This document shows positions 1 through 5,130 of a DNA stretch of 8,555 bases, in pieces. Each line of letters opens with the position of its first letter. The stretch's first letter is position 1. Below the pieces are notes generated by a model. It was not told the DNA's origin. It did no database searches and was given only the letters and a program-made list of their open reading frames with translations. Origin of the DNA: Planctomycetaceae bacterium (lineage in GTDB: Bacteria; Planctomycetota; Planctomycetia; Pirellulales; Pirellulaceae); assembly GCA_005773145.1 (NCBI GenBank), contig SXHS01000312.1:1-8555 (forward strand), given 5' to 3'. The translations under genes and the position numbers were made by a program.

Positions 1-6
1 AAACAA

Positions 7-94
7 AGGGCCGGGCCGTTGGCCCTATCGGTTCCCGGATATCCTCTTACCCAGTCCGATGGACTGGGCTAGGCAAACAGCGGGGCTTTGCCCC
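7..94. repeat. Cluster of three short hairpins, possible dispersed repeat
   Basis: Three perfect inverted repeats follow one another. AGGGCC at 7-12 pairs with GGCCCT at 21-26. CCCAGTCC at 50-57 pairs with GGACTGGG at 61-68 across a three-base GAT loop. GGGGC at 82-86 pairs with GCCCC at 90-94 across TTT. None is followed by a clear T-run in the plus direction, so they are not obvious intrinsic terminators. Closely spaced, G+C-rich hairpins outside genes fit a REP-like or MITE-like dispersed element. Whether copies exist elsewhere in the genome cannot be seen from this window. Confidence 0.5.
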
Positions 95-224
95 TCATAG
101 TCAATATCGGTGCGTCGTTGACAGTTCAATCGAATTGGACTCAACGAATTGGATAAGCCGCCCGTGGAAGCCGCACCCGGACCGTGGCACCAAAAGTGCG
201 TGCTACGGATAAGGGCAGACACTA

Positions 225-275
225 GGAGCGAGAGCAACCCCATTTTTACCGGGAAAAATGGGGTGTTCTCGTTCC
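225..275 (+). repeat. 22-bp hairpin in gene-free region
   Basis: The left arm 225-247 pairs with the right arm 254-275 over 22 base pairs, with one bulged A (236) and a six-base loop (248-253). Two of the pairs are G-U if the plus strand is transcribed (234/266 and 228/272); these would be A-C mismatches on the minus strand, so the structure is stronger as plus-strand RNA. The loop-proximal part is A+T-rich (five T opposite five A) and the base is G+C-rich. There is no T-tail after the stem, so a terminator role is doubtful. A decayed relative of its core (CATTTTTcCCGG) recurs at 424-435. Confidence 0.6.
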
Positions 276-321
276 CGAACTCCTGCCTCCTTTGAGTCAT
301 GGCGACATTTTTCGGTCGGCG

Positions 322-342
322 CTCAAATCTCAAATCTCAAAG
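322..342 (+). repeat. Three-copy 7-bp tandem repeat
   Basis: CTCAAAT occurs twice head to tail (322-328 and 329-335), followed by CTCAAAG (336-342). It lies in the gene-free left end and is probably a replication-slippage product with no coding role. Confidence 0.7.
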
Positions 343-518
343 ATGCAAAGGTCTGGGCAATAGCCGGAACTTGGGAGACTTGGACCGCGGGCTATGAGGC
401 AGAGCCTAGGAATACGAGCCTCGCATTTTTCCCGGCAAGAAATCCTTCACGGCGTTCCCGCTGGGGCCCTAGTTGAGTCGAGCTTCCTCTCAGGAACGTC
501 TCGGTGGTGAACTGGGAC

Positions 519-536
519 GGTCTTGCCGGTCTTGCC
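519..536 (+). repeat. Two-copy 9-bp tandem repeat
   Basis: GGTCTTGCC is present twice in direct tandem (519-527 and 528-536) in non-coding sequence about 150 bases before the HU promoter. A small inverted repeat, CTCAA-GT-TTGAG, follows at 543-554. No function is evident. Confidence 0.6.
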
Positions 537-684
537 GATTTTCTCAAGTTTGAGGGTGAAGCGGACCGATCCTAGCCTCAGGAGTCGTTCGAGCGTGAGC
601 TAGCACGGCGGTTTGTGGGGTTGCGGCCCTGCCCTGACTCAACGGGAGGCCTTGATTTCGGACCACGACGGCCAGACGTCCAAC

Positions 685-713
685 TTGACACTAGTGCTTA
701 TGCCATTTATAGT
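685..713 (+). promoter_or_regulatory. Near-consensus sigma70-type promoter for the HU gene block
   Basis: TTGACA (685-690) is a perfect -35 box. A 17-base spacer (691-707) leads to TATAGT (708-713), five of six matches to TATAAT. The predicted transcript start near 720 would leave a leader of about 77 bases before the GTG at 797. The -10 box overlaps the upstream TTG at 713 that would give a longer HU protein, which argues against that start. It is the only strong promoter seen ahead of the HU-to-acpS block. Confidence 0.75.
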
Positions 714-796
714 TGGGGAGAGTTTTTCGTCTGGTTTGGGGTGGCGCGGGGCGGTTTTCTGCTCCGGTAGCCAGGCTCGGAAATGAGGGCAACGCC

Positions 797-1213
797 GTGA
801 CCAAGAAAGAGATCGTGCGGACGATTTCCGACGAGATTGGGATGACCCAACTCAAGACGAAAGAAATCGTACAGAAGACGTTCGACGCGATTGTCGAAAC
901 GCTGGTGGAGGATGGACGGATCGAGTTGAGAAACTTTGGCGTTTTTGAGGTCAAGCAACGGGCGGCTCGCCGGGCTCGCAATCCCCGCACGGGGGATAAG
1001 GTTTCGGTACCGGCCAAGTACGTGGTGACGTTTAAGCCCGGGAAGGAAATGGAGGAGCGGGTTCGGCAACTGGCCCTGGAGAAGGCCGCTCGTGCGGCGG
1101 CCAGCGGCGGGGGTGCACACGCGAGTGTGCCATCGACGCCTGCGGCAACCGGGGCTCCGGCCGCGTCCGCAACTGCAAGAGGATCAAGGGCTTACGAAGG
1201 CAATTCCGACTAG
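797..1213 (+). CDS. HU/IHF-family DNA-binding protein with Ala-rich C-terminal tail
   Basis: This is a nucleoid-associated histone-like protein that binds and bends DNA as a dimer. The 138-residue product has the whole family fold within residues 1-94: a helical dimerisation part (1-40, starting MTKKEIVRTI), the strand motif RIELRNFGVF (41-50), and the DNA-clasping beta arm (about 55-74) containing RNPRTGD with the conserved intercalating proline at 63, then VVTFKPGKEM (76-85). Family members are usually about 90-100 residues. Here an extra tail (about 95-138) rich in Ala, Gly, Ser, Thr and Pro follows and is likely disordered. I chose GTG at 797 because it gives the canonical N-terminus and has GAGGG (785-789) seven bases upstream; a longer frame back to 713 would begin inside the promoter. 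HU and IHF subunits cannot be separated by eye. It is the first gene of the rightward block. Confidence 0.93.
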   Translation: MTKKEIVRTISDEIGMTQLKTKEIVQKTFDAIVETLVEDGRIELRNFGVFEVKQRAARRARNPRTGDKVSVPAKYVVTFKPGKEMEERVRQLALEKAARAAASGGGAHASVPSTPAATGAPAASATARGSRAYEGNSD

Positions 1214-1219
1214 GTGTGA

Positions 1220-1254
1220 CATGATCGGATCGATGCAAGCTATCGATCCACATG
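1220..1254 (+). other. Intercistronic hairpin between HU and lipoprotein genes
   Basis: GGATCGAT (1227-1234) pairs perfectly with ATCGATCC (1242-1249) across a seven-base loop. An outer CATG/CATG pairing (1220-1223 with 1251-1254) can extend it after a small internal loop. No T-run follows, so it is not a typical intrinsic terminator. In the 70-base gap after the highly expressed type of gene that HU represents, it could stabilise or process the transcript, or partly reduce read-through into the downstream genes. That role is inference. Confidence 0.4.
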
Positions 1255-1283
1255 CCTGGCAGGTGGCGACTCAGGGAGGAGTC

Positions 1284-1508
1284 ATGGCGATGCGCCGTAT
1301 ATTGTTGGCAGCACTTTTGGCCGCGTGTGTCGTTAGCCAGTCCGGGTGCTTCCTGCCCATCTATTCGGGGGATCCGCAGCGGCGAGCCCGCCAATTGCTC
1401 TACACGTCGGAGAACATGCGGATGTTCTTGGACGAATGGGAGCGGATCTGGTTTCTGGATCAGCCCAGTCACATGTCGCCCTACCGAACCCACGGCGGGC
1501 TGCTATAG
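1284..1508 (+). CDS. Small putative lipoprotein, function unknown
   Basis: The 74-residue product starts with a positively charged tip (MAMRR) and a hydrophobic stretch (about 6-17) ending in SQSGC with Cys22. This looks like a lipoprotein signal peptide, although Gln at the -3 position of the lipobox is unusual. The mature part would be only about 53 residues, mostly polar. It includes a probable helix (about 31-53, RRARQLLYTSENMRMFLDEW), then ERIWFLDQP and a C-terminal PYRTHGGLL. The ATG at 1284 follows AGGGAGGAG (1273-1281); the Met at 1290 would be better spaced from that ribosome site and would give 72 residues. I recall similar short proteins ending in a THGG-type motif in planctomycetes, but I know no function. 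It sits 70 bases after HU and 8 bases before pyrD, so translation of pyrD is probably coupled to it. Confidence 0.75.
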   Translation: MAMRRILLAALLAACVVSQSGCFLPIYSGDPQRRARQLLYTSENMRMFLDEWERIWFLDQPSHMSPYRTHGGLL

Positions 1509-1516
1509 TCAGTCCA

Positions 1517-2482
1517 ATGACTGGCGAGCCAATCGATGCGGTGGATCTATCGGTGCGACTGGGCCGCTTGACCCTGCGCAATCCGATCTTGGTCGCCTCG
1601 GGGACCTTCGGTTACGGCCGCGAAATGGCCGCGCTCGTGGAACTTCAGCGCTTAGGTGCGCTCATTCCTAAGACGGTCACCCGCCAGCCACGCGCGGGGA
1701 ATGCGCCGTGGCGCACGGTCGAGACTTCGGCCGGCATGTTGAACGCCATCGGTCTGGACAATGACGGCGTCGATGCCTTTCTGGCGCATCATCTGCCTTA
1801 CCTGGGCGGTTTGCCCTGTCCGACCATCGTGAGCATCGCCGGCGCGGGGGTGGAGGACTATGTCGCCTTGGCTCGACGTTTGGACGACGAGTCGGCCGTG
1901 GCCGCCTTGGAATTGAACATCTCCTGCCCGAATGTGGCCGGTGGAGTCGACTTTGGCACCGATCCCCGGATGTGTCACGACGTCGTGACGGCGGTACGCA
2001 ACGCGACAGGCAAGCCGATCATCGCAAAGTTGACCCCCAATGTGACGCAGATCGCCTTGATGGCGAAGGCCGCCGCTGAGGGGGGCGCCGACGCCGTTTC
2101 GCTGATTAATACGGTGCTGGGCATGGCAGTCGATTGGCGTCACCGTCGGCCCCTGTTGGCAAATGTTGTGGGGGGACTCAGTGGTCCGGCCATCAAGCCG
2201 ATCGCCTTGCGCTGTGTTTATCAGGTGGCGCAGGCAGTGACGATTCCGATCCTTGGCATTGGGGGGATCGCCACCATCGATGACGTGATGGAATTCCTGG
2301 TAGCCGGAGCCAGTGCTGTGCAGGTCGGCACGGCGAATTACTACTGCCCCAATGCGACCATGACGATTTTGGATCAATTGCCCGCCGCGCTGCGGACGTT
2401 GCAGGCGACTTGTGTCGCCAATGTCGTCGGCACCTTGGACACACGTGCTCACGGTGGCCCAAGTCACGGCGACAAACATTAG
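1517..2482 (+). CDS. pyrD: Dihydroorotate dehydrogenase, class 1B catalytic subunit
   Basis: It oxidises dihydroorotate to orotate in de novo pyrimidine synthesis, using FMN in a cytosolic TIM barrel. The 321-residue product has the class 1B hallmarks: ASGTFGYG (27-34), PKTVTRQPRAGN (51-62), SAGMLNAIGLDN (71-82), the active-site loop NISCPN (134-139) with catalytic Cys137 rather than the Ser of class 2, KLTPN (171-175), GIGGI (247-251) and GTANYY (271-276) near the FMN phosphate. Class 1B enzymes normally pair with the iron-sulfur/FAD subunit PyrK to use NAD; no pyrK is in the window. The ATG at 1517 is eight bases after the lipoprotein stop and has no clear Shine-Dalgarno, which suggests translational coupling. 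An in-frame GTG at 1541 is a less likely alternative. The C-terminus after VVGTLDT is a short His/Gly-rich tail. Confidence 0.95.
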   Translation: MTGEPIDAVDLSVRLGRLTLRNPILVASGTFGYGREMAALVELQRLGALIPKTVTRQPRAGNAPWRTVETSAGMLNAIGLDNDGVDAFLAHHLPYLGGLPCPTIVSIAGAGVEDYVALARRLDDESAVAALELNISCPNVAGGVDFGTDPRMCHDVVTAVRNATGKPIIAKLTPNVTQIALMAKAAAEGGADAVSLINTVLGMAVDWRHRRPLLANVVGGLSGPAIKPIALRCVYQVAQAVTIPILGIGGIATIDDVMEFLVAGASAVQVGTANYYCPNATMTILDQLPAALRTLQATCVANVVGTLDTRAHGGPSHGDKH

Positions 2483-2510
2483 GCGAGCGATCGAGTCGAG
2501 GAGTTGGATC

Positions 2511-3482
2511 ATGCGAGTGCTTTCTGGAATTCAGCCCACGGGGCGCTTCCATTGGGGAAATTACTTTGGCGCCATCCGTCAATACATTGACCTGCAAACG
2601 GAAGATGAAGCCTATTATTTCATTGCCAACCTGCACGCCTTGACCACGGTGCGCGACGCCGAGCTGTTGCGGCAGCATACGCTGGATGCCGCCTTGGACC
2701 TATTGGCTCTGGGGCTTGACCCCGAGAGGGCGACGTTATTTGTGCAATCGGACGTACCCGAAGTCAGCGAACTCTGTTGGCTGCTCATGACGGGCGCCCC
2801 GCTCGGATTGCTGGAACGATGTCACGCCTTTAAGGAAAAGAAGGCCAAGGGCTTGACCGCTGACGCGGGGTTGTTCACATATCCCGTGCTGATGGCGGCC
2901 GACATCCTGGCCTACCACGCCGAGGTGGTTCCTGTTGGCGAAGACCAGATTCAGCACATTGAGGTGTGTCGCGACCTGGCGCGTAGTTTTAACCATGAGT
3001 TTGGCGAGACGTTTGTGTTGCCCCAAGCCAAAGTCATGACCGCCGCAGCCCGGGTCCCCGGTACCGACGGCGAAAAAATGTCCAAAAGCTACAACAACAC
3101 GCTGGAGATCTTCGCCGATCCGAAGGCGCAGCGTAAGCAGATCATGCGCATCGTGACCGACTCGCGGCCGATGGAAGATTCCAAGGATCCGGAGTCGGAC
3201 CATTTGTTTCAGTTGTTCGCGTTGCTTGCGCCCGCGGAGGCTCGGGAAGAAATGGCCGGTCTCTATCGGCGCGGCGGGTTTGGCTATGGGCAAGTCAAGA
3301 CAGCCTTGGCCGACGCGGCCGAACAGTACTTTGCTGAGCCGCGCGCCCGCCGTTTGGAATGGGCCGCGCAGCCGAAACGCGTGCGCGAAATCCTGGCGGA
3401 TGGAGCCAGTACGGCGCGCGATAAAGCGTCGACGGTCCTCCACGCCGCGCAGCGGGCTTGTGGTCTGCGCGTTTATAGGTGA
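2511..3482 (+). CDS. trpS: Tryptophan--tRNA ligase
   Basis: This class Ic aminoacyl-tRNA synthetase charges tRNA-Trp with tryptophan using ATP. At 323 residues it is of normal bacterial length and appears complete. The Rossmann catalytic domain begins at once with SGIQPTGRFHWGN (5-17), where HWGN replaces the usual HIGH-like HLGN. YPVLMAADIL (124-133) and GEDQIQHIE (143-151) form the tryptophan and ATP pocket, and GEKMSKS (187-193) is the KMSKS loop. The helical anticodon-recognition part follows from about 200. The ATG at 2511 has a clear GAGGAG (2498-2503) seven bases upstream, and the protein starts directly with the family's MRVLSGIQPTG pattern. It lies 28 bases after pyrD, and its TGA is five bases ahead of the acpS ATG. 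Confidence 0.97.
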   Translation: MRVLSGIQPTGRFHWGNYFGAIRQYIDLQTEDEAYYFIANLHALTTVRDAELLRQHTLDAALDLLALGLDPERATLFVQSDVPEVSELCWLLMTGAPLGLLERCHAFKEKKAKGLTADAGLFTYPVLMAADILAYHAEVVPVGEDQIQHIEVCRDLARSFNHEFGETFVLPQAKVMTAAARVPGTDGEKMSKSYNNTLEIFADPKAQRKQIMRIVTDSRPMEDSKDPESDHLFQLFALLAPAEAREEMAGLYRRGGFGYGQVKTALADAAEQYFAEPRARRLEWAAQPKRVREILADGASTARDKASTVLHAAQRACGLRVYR

Positions 3483-3487
3483 ACTCC

Positions 3488-3901
3488 ATGCACATTTTTG
3501 GAATCGGGACCGACATTGTCGAATGCCTGCGCATCGCGCAAATGATCGAGCGCCATGGAGAACTGTTTTTGCGTCGAGTTTTCACGCCGCAGGAAGTGGC
3601 CTACTGCAGTGCACGCAAGGCCGCCACACAACATTACGCGGGGCGCTGGGCCGCCAAGGAGGCCGTGCTTAAGGCCATGGGGACCGGCTGGATCCGGGGT
3701 ATCAGCTGGCAGGACGTCGAAGTGCGGCACCGGGCGGGTGGGCAGCCGACCATTGCTTTGGCGGGGGGGGCTCGAGAAATCTGTGAAAAAAGGGGCATTC
3801 GTGAGGTCTTGATCAGCATCTCACACTGTCGGTCCCATGCGACCGCCTACGCCTTGGCGCTCGGCCACTCCCCCGACGAAACCGACGAATATCGGCCCTA
3901 A
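3488..3901 (+). CDS. acpS: Holo-[acyl-carrier-protein] synthase
   Basis: It transfers 4'-phosphopantetheine from coenzyme A to the serine of apo-ACP, activating the carrier for fatty acid synthesis. The 137-residue product matches the AcpS family: GIGTDIVE (5-12) with Mg-binding Asp9, VFTPQEVAYC (31-40), and GRWAAKEAVLKAMGTG (52-67) with Glu58 as the second metal ligand. SISHCRSHATAYA (110-122) ends the fold. Bacterial AcpS is usually about 120-140 residues, so this is complete. I chose ATG 3488 because the AGGTGA that includes the trpS stop (3477-3482) makes a ribosome site five bases before it. A GTG at 3479, overlapping the trpS stop, is in frame but has no site of its own. It appears to end the housekeeping block; GGCG/CGCC pairing (3904-3907 with 3923-3926) followed by ATTTTATTT may be a weak terminator. 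Confidence 0.95.
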   Translation: MHIFGIGTDIVECLRIAQMIERHGELFLRRVFTPQEVAYCSARKAATQHYAGRWAAKEAVLKAMGTGWIRGISWQDVEVRHRAGGQPTIALAGGAREICEKRGIREVLISISHCRSHATAYALALGHSPDETDEYRP

Positions 3902-3940
3902 TCGGCGTCGCCAACACTCGAGCGCCATTTTATTTGACCG

Positions 3941-3968
3941 TTGCCATTCCGTGACGTAGGGTTCTAAT
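3941..3968 (+). promoter_or_regulatory. Possible promoter for the zinc-ribbon gene
   Basis: TTGCCA (3941-3946) and TCTAAT (3963-3968) each match the sigma70 consensus at five of six positions and are 16 bases apart. The predicted start near 3975 falls at the edge of a small GGCCC/GGGCC inverted repeat (3971-3985). The 131-base gap after acpS gives room for separate expression of the next gene. A nearby TTGACC (3934-3939) lacks a well-spaced -10. Confidence 0.4.
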
Positions 3969-4032
3969 GCGGCCCAATTTGGGCCCGCGACTTCGGCACA
4001 TCCCCCGCACGCAATTAGGAGAATGTGACACC

Positions 4033-4209
4033 ATGACCTATTGCTCGAGTTGTGCACACTGGATCGATGCGAGTCCCGATGACCTGGCGGAAAACGTGGG
4101 TTGGTGCCCACATTGTCGCAATGTCTTTCGCAGTCCGGTGTTTACTACGCCCGGCTGGGTTATGGGAGTCCTGGCCTTTCTGCTGCTGCGGCAGGTGCTG
4201 TTGACGTAG
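4033..4209 (+). CDS. Small zinc-ribbon protein with C-terminal membrane segment
   Basis: The 58-residue product has two CxxC pairs (Cys4/Cys7 and Cys25/Cys28) separated by 17 residues, the spacing of a small zinc ribbon that binds one metal. A hydrophobic stretch (about 41-57, GWVMGVLAFLLLRQVLLT) at the very end could anchor it in the membrane with the ribbon in the cytoplasm. The ATG at 4033 is preceded by AGGAGA (4017-4022), ten bases away. Two regularly spaced CxxC pairs and a decent ribosome site make a real gene more likely than chance. The last 50 bases overlap the end of rdgB on the opposite strand. I do not recognise a named family; the job is unknown and could be regulatory or assembly-related. 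Confidence 0.65.
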   Translation: MTYCSSCAHWIDASPDDLAENVGWCPHCRNVFRSPVFTTPGWVMGVLAFLLLRQVLLT

Positions 4210-4867
4210 AGGGTCGAGCGCGCGGGTCGGCCGTGTTGCCCGTTGTCGATGCGTTGGTGTCCGTGAGCAACGCGACCAGCGGATGGATGAGGCGGCGCGT
4301 GGCCCGCGCGCGATGGCTCAGGAAGGACTTAACGGCCAGTCCCAATTCACCAAAGGTGCGGTGATACTCGGGGATGAGGAAGAGCGGATCGTAGCCGAAA
4401 CCGGCGAAGCCGTGCGACTCGGTCAGCATCTGGCCGCGACAGTGGTCCTCCACTTGCAGCCGGATGGCCCCCGTGGCATCGGCAACGGCCAAAGCACAGA
4501 CGAATCGTGCGCCCCGTTGGGCCGGCGGAACCCCCTGCAAGGCTTGCAACAACCGTTGGTTATTTTCCTCATCGGTGGCCTGCTCGCCTGCGTATCGGGC
4601 CGATCGCACGCCCGGATCGCCACCCAGCGCGTCCACCATCAGCCCGCTGTCATCGGCGATCGTCCACTCACCCAGCGATCGTGCCACGGTGGCCGCCTTC
4701 AGGCAGGCGTTCTCCCCGAATGTCATCCCAGTCTCGTCCACCTCCGGTGCCGTCGGGTAATCCAGGACGCTGCGCACCTGAATGCCGTGCGTCGCCAGCA
4801 AGTCGGCCAATTCCCGGGCCTTCTTTGCGTTTCGGCTGGCGAGCACCAAGATTGGCCGATCGGACAT
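4160..4867 (-). CDS. rdgB: XTP/dITP (non-canonical purine NTP) pyrophosphatase, RdgB/HAM1 family
   Basis: It hydrolyses dITP, ITP and XTP to monophosphates plus pyrophosphate, cleansing deaminated purines from nucleotide pools. The 235-residue product shows the family pattern: ASRNAKKARELADLL (10-24, in place of the usual TGN-K-E start), GENACLKA (51-58), ADDSGLMVDALGG (71-83) with the catalytic Asp73 region, ARYAGEQATDEENNQ (90-104), GFGYDPLF (156-163), TFGELG (171-176) and SHRARA (184-189). The family is usually about 195-205 residues. Here roughly 34 extra C-terminal residues follow (about 202-235), low in complexity (Thr, Ala, Pro, Arg). The end of that tail is read opposite the 3' end of the zinc-ribbon gene. 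The ATG at 4867 has GAGG about ten bases upstream on the minus strand. It is transcribed divergently from the SDR gene. Confidence 0.95.
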   Translation of the reverse strand: MSDRPILVLASRNAKKARELADLLATHGIQVRSVLDYPTAPEVDETGMTFGENACLKAATVARSLGEWTIADDSGLMVDALGGDPGVRSARYAGEQATDEENNQRLLQALQGVPPAQRGARFVCALAVADATGAIRLQVEDHCRGQMLTESHGFAGFGYDPLFLIPEYHRTFGELGLAVKSFLSHRARATRRLIHPLVALLTDTNASTTGNTADPRARPSTSTAPAAAAERPGLP

Positions 4868-5034
4868 ATTCAGGGGACCTCGCGCGAGCCACGTTAGGGG
4901 AAATGCGGAGCAGGGAAGACGAACAGCCTACATGAATAGGCCTTCGCACGGTACCACACATCACGTCATTGCGTGCGACTCACTTGCTTGCGCTTCGTGC
5001 TTGTAGTTTTTTCTCGTTGCCAAGCTACGGCTCG

Positions 5035-5063
5035 TTGACACGGGGCCGATCCGCTCGTATGAT
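5035..5063 (+). promoter_or_regulatory. Near-consensus sigma70-type promoter for the SDR gene
   Basis: TTGACA (5035-5040), a 17-base spacer (5041-5057) and TATGAT (5058-5063, five of six matches) make a textbook promoter. A six-T run (5007-5012) lies upstream. The expected start near 5070 gives a leader of about 60 bases before GTG 5131. Its position rules out the upstream in-frame starts that would extend the SDR protein. Confidence 0.75.
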
Positions 5064-5130
5064 CGCGGCGCGGCGCTGGGATCGGTGTCCCGGTTCAACA
5101 TGGTGCTGCGTCTCAGGCGAGGAGTTGGCG

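Larger units (their letters stand above)
1..684. other. Gene-free left end with degenerate hairpins and short tandem repeats
   Basis: No reading frame here looks like a real protein. The two longest small frames (minus 25-333 and plus 258-476) have no recognisable domain, no convincing ribosome binding site, and run through hairpins and tandem repeats. The stretch contains three short hairpins (7-94), a 22-bp hairpin (225-275), a degenerate copy of that hairpin's core (about 419-446), a three-copy heptamer (322-342) and a two-copy nonamer (519-536). About 480-684 shows nothing else until the HU promoter. The peptide read on the minus strand near 50-100 (containing PAVCLAQSIGLG) resembles short spurious proteins I remember from planctomycete genomes, which suggests a dispersed repeat family; that is recollection, not a search. 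Confidence 0.6.

Noticed and set aside
25..476. Two small frames (minus 25-333 and plus 258-476) as possible genes
   Set aside because: They pass through hairpins and tandem repeats, lack ribosome sites and domains, and are better explained as chance frames in repeat DNA.
350..480. Possible tRNA or structured RNA gene
   Set aside because: No cloverleaf, anticodon arm or conserved T-loop sequence could be assembled; only short accidental stems.
660..681. GGAC/GTCC inverted ends just upstream of the HU -35 box as an operator
   Set aside because: Only four bases at each end match and the interior is not symmetrical; too weak to call.
713..796. Upstream TTG start that would add 28 residues to the HU protein
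   Set aside because: The TTG overlaps the -10 box of the promoter, the added residues do not resemble the HU family, and GTG 797 has a well-spaced GAGGG site.
1652..2512. Long minus-strand open frame (286 residues) opposite pyrD
   Set aside because: It mirrors the codon structure of a clear pyrD gene, and its Gly/Asp/His-rich translation has no recognisable domain.
2736..3443. Minus-strand open frame (235 residues) opposite trpS
   Set aside because: It is a shadow of the trpS coding sequence with no motif or ribosome site to support it.
4283..4935. Plus-strand open frames opposite rdgB
   Set aside because: rdgB on the minus strand has full family motifs; the plus-strand translations are Arg/Pro/Ala-rich shadows.
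4969..5130. Upstream extension of the SDR frame
   Set aside because: It would cross the TTGACA-17-TATGAT promoter, and the added residues precede the standard SDR N-terminus, which has its own GAGGAG site.
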